IMG/VR virus record: IMGVR_UViG_3300009702_000046
Span: 1-41,282 of that record
DNA length: 41,282 bases
From: a virus
Strand: one strand, 5' to 3'
Positions 16,748-23,895 of this stretch are shown piece by piece. The position numbers and the translations under genes were made by a program. The notes under the pieces were generated by a model. The model did no database searches and was not told the origin of the DNA. It saw only the letters and a program-made list of their open reading frames with translations. Position 1 is the first letter of the stretch, and each line of letters begins with the position of its first letter.

Positions 16748-16948
16748 ATGAGAAACAAGGATGAATACTCCATTTGTAGCTACTGCAACGGCAGTGGAGA
16801 AGGCGACTGTGACGGCTCTACTTGCTCGGCTTGCCACGGTACTGGCTGTGAGGATGAGGATCAACGCAGGCAGGACGCTGAGGACGAGCGGGCTGACTAT
16901 CTCTATGACCAATGGAAAGACGAGGGTCGATATGAGGACCTGGACTGA
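16748..16948 (+). CDS. DnaJ-type zinc-finger mini-protein (66 aa)
   Basis: Start ATG 16748 follows GGGAGGAAG; longer in-frame versions would read through the operator. Two CxxCxGxG-like repeats are visible: CSYCNGSGEGDC and CSACHGTGCE, the pattern of the DnaJ cysteine-rich zinc domain. The C-terminal half is acidic (EDEDQRRQDAEDERADYLYD). First gene of the P1 transcript. It may bind a host chaperone or RNA; this is inferred from the motif only. Confidence 0.65.
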   Translation: MRNKDEYSICSYCNGSGEGDCDGSTCSACHGTGCEDEDQRRQDAEDERADYLYDQWKDEGRYEDLD

Positions 16949-17219
16949 AGAGATACCAGAAGAGAATTGGGATGACTTCGCAGAGTGGCTCTCTGAAGGC
17001 TGGTCTGAAGAACAACAGGATGAGGTCACTATGTCAGCGTGGGATGTCTATTACATCAAGGCCATGGAAGAACTCGAAGAAGAAGTCGGCGGAAGGCCTT
17101 CGGCAGAAGAGATCAAAGCAAGAGCAAAAACTATCTACGAAAGGGAGAATAGCCATGGCGATCAAAAGGAAGAAAGAAACAATGGCGTCAATCCCAAGCA
17201 CACTGGAACAAATGGCTGA
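16932..17219 (+). CDS. Acidic helical protein (95 aa)
   Basis: ATG 16932 follows GAGGG and overlaps the zinc mini-protein by 17 bases. The product is acidic and tryptophan-rich at its start (RTWTEEIPEENWDDFAEWLSEGWSEEQQDE), then helical (AWDVYYIKAMEELEEEVGG, SAEEIKARAKTIYE). The last 65 bases overlap the next gene in another frame. No family recognised. Confidence 0.5.
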   Translation: MRTWTEEIPEENWDDFAEWLSEGWSEEQQDEVTMSAWDVYYIKAMEELEEEVGGRPSAEEIKARAKTIYERENSHGDQKEERNNGVNPKHTGTNG

Positions 17220-17781
17220 GAAGGCTTTTAGCTTCCAGATCATTTCGCAGGAGTACAAGAAGGTCTTTGATGGTGAGAAGAAAACCATCGAGAAGTATCT
17301 GGAAACGACTGACGAGATTGATGTGGACATGGGAAAGGGCATCAAGACTGCATACGGCACGATCATTTACAAGAGTCGCGACAATTGGTCGGTCAATAAA
17401 GATGAACTCGAAAACCTGATCAAGTCAGGGAAGATCAACTTGCGGTCTCTCCTTGAGATATCTTCGGTCAACGCTGCCAAGCTGAAAGACTTAGTCGGCT
17501 CTACTGTATTTGAAAAGATCGCTGAAAATGCTCCCTCAGAGCACCTGGCTTTAACTGCAACCCCTGCTTTTAAAGAAGAGGTCAGAGGACGCTTCTCCAT
17601 CCAGCCTGGTGAGACTGCTCCTAAGCGCAAGCCTAAGACGAATGTCGATGACTCAGTCAAGGCTGTCCTGGAAGCTGACAAGCCAGCCAAGAAGACCAGA
17701 GCCAAGTCTAAGAAAACCAGATCTAAGTCTAAGAAAACCAGTCCCAAAGATGATCTCAAAGAGATCCTGGGAGAGATGTAA
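17155..17781 (+). CDS. Unknown protein with lysine/serine-rich tail (208 aa)
   Basis: Start ATG 17155 is fixed by AAAGGGAG nine bases upstream. Residues ~15-170 look like a folded domain (KAFSFQIISQEYKKVFDGEKKTIEKYL, GKGIKTAYGTIIYKSRDNWSVNKDELENL, LLEISSVNAAKLKDLVG). Residues ~172-198 are a low-complexity basic tail of KKTRAKSKKTRSKSKKT type, resembling histone H1-like tails, then an acidic helix DDLKEILGEM. The stop overlaps the ligase start. A nucleic-acid-associated role is plausible; no family recognised. Confidence 0.6.
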   Translation: MAIKRKKETMASIPSTLEQMAEKAFSFQIISQEYKKVFDGEKKTIEKYLETTDEIDVDMGKGIKTAYGTIIYKSRDNWSVNKDELENLIKSGKINLRSLLEISSVNAAKLKDLVGSTVFEKIAENAPSEHLALTATPAFKEEVRGRFSIQPGETAPKRKPKTNVDDSVKAVLEADKPAKKTRAKSKKTRSKSKKTSPKDDLKEILGEM

Positions 17782-18758
17782 TGGCAGAACTAATCCCACC
17801 ATCCAGATGCAAGGGCAAGCTCCCAGAAGAGTTCTCCGAGTGGCATGTCGCCGAAGAGAAGATCGACGGGAGTCGATACGTGCTCTATCTGGGAAACGGA
17901 GTCGATCCCTATGGAAGGCAGAAGGGCAACACACTCCTGTCTCGTAGGGAGTCCACTGTCGATGGGAAGCATGTCGACAAAACGAAGAACGTCCCTCACA
18001 TAACAAGCCCTGCCTACCCAGAGTCTCTCCAGGACACGGTCATTGATGGAGAGATATTCCTAGGTGACTTTCAGACTACCGCCTCGATCATGGGCTCAGG
18101 CTCTGGGACGGCTATAGCTAAACAGGAAGATGCTGGTTACGTCCTTTACAGGGCCTTTGACTGCATGGTCTTTCGCGGTCAGGACATTCGTGGTCTGGCC
18201 CTTGAAAAGAGACGTCGCATTCTCGAAGAAGTCGTAGCGCGTATGGACAACGAGCATGTTGTAGCTATCCCTCAATGGACTGAGGGATTCCAAAAGCACT
18301 TCCACGATATCACTGACAAGGGCGGCGAAGGTCTGATCATCAAAGACATCCGCATGGGCTATGGAGTCGGATGGGCTAAAATGAAGAAGGCCTATGAAGT
18401 CTCAGCGTTCATCACAGGATTTAAAAACGGCAATGGTAAGTTCGCCGAGCAGGTTGGGTCGCTGGAACTATCCGTCTACCACGAAGGCGGGACAGTCTAT
18501 ATCGGCCACGTCTCTGGTTTTGATGACCAGACTAGGGCCAGGATTACAGAGAACAAGGAAGAGTATCTTGGGAAGGTCCTCGATGTGAATACGATGCGAC
18601 TGAACAAACCAAGCGCTGACTTTCCGCTCGGTCGTTTGTTTCAACCAACATTTCATCGCTGGCGTGACGACTACAATAAAAAAGAATGCACTTATGAAAA
18701 GCTCATAGCTGATCTCAGAAAGAAGGCTAAGAACAGTCGCAAAAAGATAGGAATCTAA
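17781..18758 (+). CDS. ATP-dependent DNA ligase
   Basis: A 325-residue ligase. The nucleotidyltransferase motif I is EEKIDGSR with Lys27 as the adenylated residue; motif III/IIIa is VIDGEIFLGDF with YRAFDCMVF; motif IV is GGEGLIIKD; motif V is WAKMKK. The C-terminal ~110 residues (FITGFKNGNGKFAEQVGSLELSVY...) form the OB-fold. It seals nicks during lagging-strand synthesis and recombination. TAATG overlap with the upstream gene shows coupling. The size fits minimal phage ATP ligases without a DNA-binding domain. Confidence 0.92.
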   Translation: MAELIPPSRCKGKLPEEFSEWHVAEEKIDGSRYVLYLGNGVDPYGRQKGNTLLSRRESTVDGKHVDKTKNVPHITSPAYPESLQDTVIDGEIFLGDFQTTASIMGSGSGTAIAKQEDAGYVLYRAFDCMVFRGQDIRGLALEKRRRILEEVVARMDNEHVVAIPQWTEGFQKHFHDITDKGGEGLIIKDIRMGYGVGWAKMKKAYEVSAFITGFKNGNGKFAEQVGSLELSVYHEGGTVYIGHVSGFDDQTRARITENKEEYLGKVLDVNTMRLNKPSADFPLGRLFQPTFHRWRDDYNKKECTYEKLIADLRKKAKNSRKKIGI

Positions 18759-18776
18759 GAAAATTTAAATAAAAGA

Positions 18777-18811
18777 CTAAAGATTTTAGACAGAATGCCG
18801 ATGAGTATTAT
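18777..18811 (+). promoter_or_regulatory. Phage promoter P2
   Basis: CTAAAG, 23 bases, TATTAT; inside the spacer TTTTAG lies 16 bases before TATTAT, and GCCGATGAG directly precedes it. Located 17 bases before the deacetylase-like gene and lacking both the operator and the leader hairpin. Confidence 0.7.
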
Positions 18812-18827
18812 TATAAGGGGATAGATC

Positions 18828-19691
18828 ATGAAGATTTTCTATAACGAAAAACAAGTGGCGAAGAACGAGGATGCGTTCTCCCCTTCGGCATACAAGCCTA
18901 AAATCATTACAGAATATTGGAAAGACGCAGGGCTACCCGTTGAAATCATTAGGAGCGGTCCAGTGTCAGAGATTGACCTCTGCCTTGCCCATAACCCAGC
19001 CTATGTCCAAGCGGTCCTCAACTGCAAGAAAGAGAATGGCTTCTACAACAAAGATCCAGAGGTCGCTGAGTCTCTCCCATATACCTCTGGCAGCCTTTAT
19101 CACGCAGCCAAGAATGCGATCAAACTGAAAACCGCGACCTGCTCCCCTACCTCAGGCTTCCATCATGCCGGCTATGACAGAGGAGGCGGATACTGCACCT
19201 TCAACGGCCTGGTCGTTACCGCGCTAAAGCTTAAGACTGAGGGACTAGCAACTAAGGTCGGCATCCTGGACTGTGATCAGCACTATGGGAACGGCACCGA
19301 TGAGATCATCGAGGAGCTTGGTCTAAAATGGATCGACCACCTAACGGTTGGAGCCCGTCGTTATACCGCTCGACATGCTGAGTTCTTCTTGAGGTCTCTG
19401 CCTGACTTCATTCGGCATACGTTCGCAGGTTGTGAAGTGATCCTCTACCAAGCTGGTGCCGATCCTCATGTTGATGATCCTTTGGGCGGGTGGCTTACTA
19501 CGAAGCAACTGGCAGAACGTGACCGCATCGTCTTTGAGACCTTGAAAGACATGAAGGTCCCTGTGGCTTGGAATTTTGCAGGTGGTTACCAAAAGGAAAA
19601 AGATGGTTCCATTCCTAAAGTAATTGAGATCCACACAAACACTCTGCTGGAGTGCTTGAAAGTCTACTCAAACAAAAAGAACGTAGCTTAA
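18828..19691 (+). CDS. Histone-deacetylase-fold metal amidohydrolase
   Basis: A 287-residue arginase/deacetylase-fold enzyme. All active-site elements of the HDAC/AcuC/acetylpolyamine amidohydrolase family are visible: the His pair 112-113 in SGFHHAGYDRGGGYCTFN, zinc ligands Asp150 and His152 in ILDCDQHYGNGT, Asp212 in AGADPHVDDPLGG, and Tyr254 in FAGGYQ. It probably removes acyl groups from lysines or small amines. The substrate is not readable; a phage enzyme could act on host acetylated proteins or polyamines. It is transcribed from P2 and shares a transcript with the lipoprotein that follows. Confidence 0.85.
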   Translation: MKIFYNEKQVAKNEDAFSPSAYKPKIITEYWKDAGLPVEIIRSGPVSEIDLCLAHNPAYVQAVLNCKKENGFYNKDPEVAESLPYTSGSLYHAAKNAIKLKTATCSPTSGFHHAGYDRGGGYCTFNGLVVTALKLKTEGLATKVGILDCDQHYGNGTDEIIEELGLKWIDHLTVGARRYTARHAEFFLRSLPDFIRHTFAGCEVILYQAGADPHVDDPLGGWLTTKQLAERDRIVFETLKDMKVPVAWNFAGGYQKEKDGSIPKVIEIHTNTLLECLKVYSNKKNVA

Positions 19692-19701
19692 GGAGAAAGT
19701 C

Positions 19702-20244
19702 ATGAAGAATTTACTTATGGCATGTGCATTGCTCGCCGGTTGTGGTGCCGATCTTAGTTCGCTCAAGGCTGATCAGTGTGATCCGAACAAAAGCGATTGC
19801 ACTAAGCAAGACAGTAGTACTCAACAAGATGTTCCGACCGAGGAAGTTCTACAAAAGAAGAATCCGGAAGTTGCCTCTCTCGAACCGAATGTGAGCGTCG
19901 ATGTCGATGTGAGCGTTGATGTCGATGTCAGTGAGAGCCAGCAAGATCAAGGTGAGAATGGCGAAGGTCCTAGTGCGATTGGCGTGATCTTCACTCCAAA
20001 CCGAATGACCTATGATGAGGCGGTTGCGAATGTGCCAGGTGGCTACAAACTTCCCACTCGGTCTGAGCTGACCCAGATACTCGATGACTACTCTTACCCG
20101 ATTGACGCTACGGACTTTGTCTGGACTGCATCGAAGTCAGGGACTACGACCTCATGGGTTATCTCTCTTAGGGATGGTCGCTCTTTCCCGTATGATCGGA
20201 TAACAACTTTTCGAGTCCTCTACCTGAAGGAAAGTGCACAATGA
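19702..20244 (+). CDS. Lipoprotein with DUF1566 (Lcl C-terminal-like) domain
   Basis: An ideal lipobox LLAGC gives lipidation at Cys14. Residues ~20-90 are a disordered acidic linker with the repeat SVDVDVSVDVDVS. The C-terminal ~85 residues follow the DUF1566 pattern: MTYDEAVANVPGGYKLPTRSELTQIL, DFVWTASKS, SWVISLRDGRS, FRVLYLKES. Such domains occur in secreted and surface proteins of bacteria. AAGGAG precedes the ATG. Located in a replication region, it looks like a cargo gene altering the host envelope; the function is inferred. Confidence 0.75.
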   Translation: MKNLLMACALLAGCGADLSSLKADQCDPNKSDCTKQDSSTQQDVPTEEVLQKKNPEVASLEPNVSVDVDVSVDVDVSESQQDQGENGEGPSAIGVIFTPNRMTYDEAVANVPGGYKLPTRSELTQILDDYSYPIDATDFVWTASKSGTTTSWVISLRDGRSFPYDRITTFRVLYLKESAQ

Positions 20245-20585
20245 AGAAAAAGAAAAAGAAGGGAGTCCAGGTCCAGGAATCCCGCAATGTCAGTTTAAGG
20301 ATGAGCCTTGAAGGCAACCATTATCTCGAAGCCAGGGTAAAGGAGCTAAAAGCCTTGGCCGGACAGGGTCAAAGGCGCTCTGAGATCAACAAGACCTGGC
20401 TGATACATCGACTCATGGAACTAGGAATCGACTTCTTCGATGTGGCCTATCTTGGGGTCAGGACTCCATTTGAAAAGAAACTACATCATATGATCGTCAG
20501 CTGCGGAGGGGAGAAGAAGAAGGCATATCAGGAAGTTATGGATAAATGGCTGGAATATCAAGAGTCGGTCATTTCAGAGGATTAA
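20241..20585 (+). CDS. Possible ribbon-helix-helix DNA-binding protein (114 aa)
   Basis: ATGA overlap with the lipoprotein. The N-terminus is strongly basic (KKKKKKGVQVQ). Residues ~15-58 have a beta strand NVSLRMSL followed by two helices (GNHYLEARVKELKALAG, RSEINKTWLIHRLMELGI), the order expected for an Arc/CopG-like domain. The C-terminal helices may mediate multimerisation. It lies immediately upstream of promoter P3 and its palindrome, so an autoregulator of the palindrome regulon is an attractive but untested idea. Confidence 0.5.
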   Translation: MKKKKKKGVQVQESRNVSLRMSLEGNHYLEARVKELKALAGQGQRRSEINKTWLIHRLMELGIDFFDVAYLGVRTPFEKKLHHMIVSCGGEKKKAYQEVMDKWLEYQESVISED

Positions 20586-20625
20586 GAGATTGAGAACTAA
20601 ATTTCACGTTTTTCTGAAAAAAGTC

Positions 20626-20660
20626 CTAAAGATTTTAGCCAGGAGTCCGATGAGTATTAT
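20626..20660 (+). promoter_or_regulatory. Phage promoter P3
   Basis: CTAAAG, 23 bases, TATTAT at 20655-20660, with TTTTAG 16 bases before the TATTAT. From about 20614 to 20663 it is nearly identical to the stretch at 23794-23843 (P5). It drives the MoxR-like ATPase gene. Confidence 0.8.
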
Positions 20661-20681
20661 GTAGGGCGGGTGATCTGCCTT

Positions 20682-20701
20682 GAGTTTCGACGTCGAAACT
20701 C
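20682..20701. promoter_or_regulatory. Operator palindrome downstream of P3
   Basis: GAGTTTCGACGTCGAAACTC is a perfect 20-bp palindrome starting 21 bases after the TATTAT of P3, between the promoter and the leader hairpin. P4 and P5 lack it, so only the first gene of the module has this extra control. Confidence 0.8.
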
Positions 20702-20715
20702 TTAAAAGACCGGAA

Positions 20716-20733
20716 CCAGGGGTCGCAGCCTGG
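20716..20733 (+). promoter_or_regulatory. Leader hairpin H1 with TCGCAG loop
   Basis: CCAGG / CCTGG stem with loop GGTCGCAG, followed 11 bases later by the ribosome site AAAGGGGATTCC and the start codon. Two other leaders (21912, 23860) have different stems but the same TCGCAG next to the 3' arm. Confidence 0.65.
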
Positions 20734-20753
20734 ATGATCGAAAGGGGATTCCA

Positions 20754-21824
20754 ATGAATGACCAGATTAAATGCCAACTCTGTGAGTACCTCGCTGAGGA
20801 TGGGAACCTGGTTCCTCATCTTCGTGAAAACCATCCTGAGATCTCTCTCAAAGACTATATGGGAAAATTCGGTGGGAAGACCTCAGTCATTGCTGAGCGA
20901 CTTATCCGCGAGCATGAAGAAAAACAGAGGGAGGCTGAATTGGCTGGCATGGAAACAGAAAAACGAGACAGTCTGTCGGAAGAACTCCAAGCCATGATCC
21001 CAGCTTCCGATCCTCATTACGAGATGCAAGAGTTCGCCTCTGACGTAGACTACTGCATCAAGCACAAATATCCCGTCGCGCTCACCGGTCATTGCGGTAC
21101 TGGGAAAACTTCCCTTATTTACGAAATGGCAGCCAAGGCTGGTCAGCCAGTGATCCGAGTCAACGCGAACCAACAGACCACGATCAGCGACTTTGTGGGC
21201 CATTGGGCTGTTAAGGCTGGCGAGATGGTCTGGATTGACGGAGCCCTACCCTACGCCATGCGTAACGGGTGTTGGCTGATCATCGACGAGATCGACTACG
21301 CAGAGCCTGCCATCCTCTCGGCATTAAACGCGGTCCTCGAACCCAGCCGTCGATTGATGCTCAAAGAAAAAGGCAATGAAGTGGTCGAGGCTCATGAAGA
21401 GTTCCGGGTATTCGCCACCGGCAACACTCTCGGTCAGATGCAACAGTACCGAAGTCTCTACCAAGGGACCACGGTCATGAACGAGGCTTTCATGGATCGC
21501 TGGCGCTTGTTCAAGGTCGACTACCTGAGTCAGGACCTTGAGATCAAGGTGGTTACCAGCTCGGTCAGCGGTATGACCAAGCCTATGGCCAAACGATTGG
21601 TCGAGATAGCCAACTCAGTCCGCAAGGCCTTCAACGAGGAAAGCCTGACCTGCACCTTCTCAACGCGCCGTCTCCTGGATTGGGCAGAGATGATCGTGGT
21701 CCATAAGGACAAGCGCCAGGAGGCCCCTTTCCGGGCTGCTGAGAGCACAATTTTCGCCAAGGTCTCGGCTGAGGATGAGCAAGCTATCAGGGGTTTCATG
21801 CAACGAGTCTTCTTCTCCCGGTAA
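20754..21824 (+). CDS. MoxR/CobS-like AAA+ ATPase with N-terminal zinc finger
   Basis: The 356-residue protein begins with a C2H2-type finger (Cys7, Cys10, His22, His27: CQLC...HLRENH) of a kind seen on phage CobS-like proteins. The AAA+ core follows: Walker A TGHCGTGKTS at about residues 110-119, an NANQQTTISDFVG loop, Walker B CWLIIDEIDYAEP, sensor FRVFATGNTLG, and arginine-rich NEAFMDRWR. MoxR/CobS ATPases remodel proteins or drive metal insertion together with VWA-domain partners; such a partner (CobT-like) is the next gene. AGGGGATT ribosome site. First gene of a three-gene module. Confidence 0.88.
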   Translation: MNDQIKCQLCEYLAEDGNLVPHLRENHPEISLKDYMGKFGGKTSVIAERLIREHEEKQREAELAGMETEKRDSLSEELQAMIPASDPHYEMQEFASDVDYCIKHKYPVALTGHCGTGKTSLIYEMAAKAGQPVIRVNANQQTTISDFVGHWAVKAGEMVWIDGALPYAMRNGCWLIIDEIDYAEPAILSALNAVLEPSRRLMLKEKGNEVVEAHEEFRVFATGNTLGQMQQYRSLYQGTTVMNEAFMDRWRLFKVDYLSQDLEIKVVTSSVSGMTKPMAKRLVEIANSVRKAFNEESLTCTFSTRRLLDWAEMIVVHKDKRQEAPFRAAESTIFAKVSAEDEQAIRGFMQRVFFSR

Positions 21825-21857
21825 TTGCAGAGAAAACGGGGATTTTCAAAAAATCCC

Positions 21858-21892
21858 CTAAAGTTTCTAGCCCATTTGCCGATGAGTATTAT
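21858..21892 (+). promoter_or_regulatory. Phage promoter P4
   Basis: CTAAAG, 23 bases, TATTAT at 21887-21892, followed by GTAGGCCGGATGATC as in P3 and P5. No operator palindrome. Drives the VWA-domain gene. Confidence 0.78.
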
Positions 21893-21911
21893 GTAGGCCG
21901 GATGATCGGCC

Positions 21912-21927
21912 CCGGATCGCAGTCCGG
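21912..21927 (+). promoter_or_regulatory. Leader hairpin H2 with TCGCAG loop
   Basis: CCGGA / TCCGG perfect 5-bp stem with the six-base loop TCGCAG, three bases before the ribosome site GGGGGATTCC. Stem bases differ from H1 and H3 while pairing is kept. Confidence 0.65.
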
Positions 21928-21939
21928 AAGGGGGATTCC

Positions 21940-23784
21940 ATGAGACGGATATTCGAAACAGGCCTAGAACGACTAGGTCGGATCATCGCTTCCCAGCACA
22001 ATATCAAAGTGGTCTTCCAGGGAACTCGTTGCGAGACCGATGGGAAAACCATTTGGCTCCCATCCTGTGCTGATCTCAGCGAAGAACTCATGACTGAGAT
22101 GCACGGCTACCTCGATCACGAAGTGGCCCACTGCCTTTACACTGACTTCCGCCAACTAGAAAAACTTGAGGAGAAGGGCCGTTCCCTTCATCAAAAGCTC
22201 CTCAACGCTGTCGAAGACAGTCGTATCGAGCGCGAGATCGTCAAGGTCTATCCTGGATGTGGTCTGAACCTCGATGTGATCAATAATAAATTCAAAGACG
22301 ACAACGACTTAATGATCAAGTCTAAGGTCTGTCCTGTCTGTATGCAGGAGGTCCAAAGTCGACTCTCGTCTAAGCAAATGGGACTCCATCCCGACATAAA
22401 GGCCATTCTCAGGCCATGGGGGTCCAAGACCTGTGAGTTTCACGAAGAACTGAAACCCGTCCTCCCTTGGCCGGTGCGCCTGATCATGGCCATCCGCGAT
22501 GTCATGGACCACCGTGACCCATGCCTCGACGAAGAAACTCAACCCTACTTCGATCTCGTCTCAGACGACGCTGATAGGCTCAATGACTGCGAAGACACCG
22601 AAAGCCTGCGCGTCTTGACCGGTGAGATGGTCAAGAAAATCGTCGAAGCCCTTCCCGAAGAAGAAAAGGAAGATAAGAGTGGTGAGAGCGAGAGTGGTGA
22701 GAGCGAGAGTGGTGAGAGCGAGAGTGGTGAGAGTGAGAGCGGTGAGAGGTCGCTAGGTGACCGTATGGCAGCGTCTGATGGCAGTGACGAAGAGTCAGAG
22801 GATGCCTGGCGCCAGGCCGAGACCTCTATCGACGAACGAATGGCACGTCAAGTCCAGGACGAAGCAAGCGACTCTGATCAGGTCAATCCAGATATCGCCC
22901 ATGTTGCTGATGGACGCTCCTTGCACGTCCCGTTCTCGACTGCCTGGGACACTGAGACCGACCTAAGCGGGAAAGGCGACACAGCGGCCTATCGTGGGCT
23001 CCTGAGAGATGTTTCTCACGTAGTCAACCCGATCCGCCGGGAACTTGAGAAGGTACTTCTGGTTCAAGAAAACCGTCGTTGGGTGAGGGATCGTGAGCGT
23101 GGGTCGATCGACACGTCCAACCTCGCCCGATTGGCAACCGATAGGAACTTCCGCCGGCCATTCAAGTCTGCCACTAGAACTGAGACCAACAATGTCACAG
23201 TCGAGATGCTGGTCGACATGTCAGGGTCGATGAGAGGTAGGAAAATGCTGACTGCGAAAGCAGCTGTGATCGCCATGGCTGAGGCCCTGACTGCCTTAAA
23301 AATCCCCTTCGAAGTGACTGGCTGGCACACCACGCATTGCGGAGACCTCCGCAGAGCATCTCGCGGCCAAGAGAATGGTTTCAACCGGACCCAAGAAAGA
23401 CAGGACTATTACATCTACAAGAATTTCGCTTCCAAGCAGCTGAACGGTATCGAGAAGCTCTTTGTCGGTCACAACAACTGTGATCCAGAGGCCGTGGCTT
23501 GGGCAGCTGACCGACTAAGCCAGCGTCGTGAGAAGCGCAGGATCCTGATCGTCTTTAGCGATGGTTTCCCGGCAGCAATCAGCGACGTTGAGATCATGCA
23601 GGTGGCTCTCAAGGCCAATGTGAAAAAGATTAGTAAATCTGAGATGGAAGTGGTCGGCATCGGTATCCTCAGCGACTCGGTCAAGCACTTCTACCCTGAT
23701 CATGTGGTTATCAACAGGATTTCTGATCTCCCTGGTAGCGCCATGGGGAAACTTGCGAAGATCATTACTCGGAATGCGAAATAA
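21940..23784 (+). CDS. CobT-like VWA-domain protein
   Basis: A 614-residue protein. Residues 60-64 are HEVAH inside LDHEVAHCLYTDF, a zinc-metallopeptidase-like HExxH followed by a NAVEDSRIE helix as in CobT-type proteins. A CPVC pair lies near residue 130. The middle has an acidic linker of repeated SGESE. The C-terminal VWA domain carries the MIDAS motif VDMSGSM at about residue 425, with LIVFSDGFP further on. In the cobaltochelatase analogy CobT works with the CobS ATPase, here encoded just upstream. No cobalamin genes are present, so the pair more likely remodels a protein. Own promoter and leader hairpin. Confidence 0.85.
   Translation: MRRIFETGLERLGRIIASQHNIKVVFQGTRCETDGKTIWLPSCADLSEELMTEMHGYLDHEVAHCLYTDFRQLEKLEEKGRSLHQKLLNAVEDSRIEREIVKVYPGCGLNLDVINNKFKDDNDLMIKSKVCPVCMQEVQSRLSSKQMGLHPDIKAILRPWGSKTCEFHEELKPVLPWPVRLIMAIRDVMDHRDPCLDEETQPYFDLVSDDADRLNDCEDTESLRVLTGEMVKKIVEALPEEEKEDKSGESESGESESGESESGESESGERSLGDRMAASDGSDEESEDAWRQAETSIDERMARQVQDEASDSDQVNPDIAHVADGRSLHVPFSTAWDTETDLSGKGDTAAYRGLLRDVSHVVNPIRRELEKVLLVQENRRWVRDRERGSIDTSNLARLATDRNFRRPFKSATRTETNNVTVEMLVDMSGSMRGRKMLTAKAAVIAMAEALTALKIPFEVTGWHTTHCGDLRRASRGQENGFNRTQERQDYYIYKNFASKQLNGIEKLFVGHNNCDPEAVAWAADRLSQRREKRRILIVFSDGFPAAISDVEIMQVALKANVKKISKSEMEVVGIGILSDSVKHFYPDHVVINRISDLPGSAMGKLAKIITRNAK
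22678..22750 (+). repeat. 15-bp tandem repeat (SGESE linker)
   Basis: About four and a half copies of a 15-bp unit GAGAGTGGTGAGAGC encode repeating SGESE in the VWA protein linker. In-frame unit length allows copy-number change without frameshift. Confidence 0.85.
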
Positions 23785-23805
23785 CATGCTTTTCTGAAAA
23801 AAGTC

Positions 23806-23840
23806 CTAAAGATTTTCGCCAGGAGTCCGATGAGTATTAT
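23806..23840 (+). promoter_or_regulatory. Phage promoter P5
   Basis: CTAAAG, 23 bases, TATTAT at 23835-23840. The surrounding ~50 bp differ from P3 by only a few bases, indicating a recent duplication or strong constraint. Drives the third gene of the module. Confidence 0.8.
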
Positions 23841-23859
23841 GTAGGCCAGATGATCTACT

Positions 23860-23875
23860 CCCGTGTCGCAGCGGG
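23860..23875 (+). promoter_or_regulatory. Leader hairpin H3 with TCGCAG loop
   Basis: CCCG / CGGG stem with loop TGTCGCAG, then CATAAACAAAGGGGATTCTC and the start codon. Same loop, same ribosome site, different stem from H1 and H2. Confidence 0.6.
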
Positions 23876-23895
23876 CATAAACAAAGGGGATTCTC

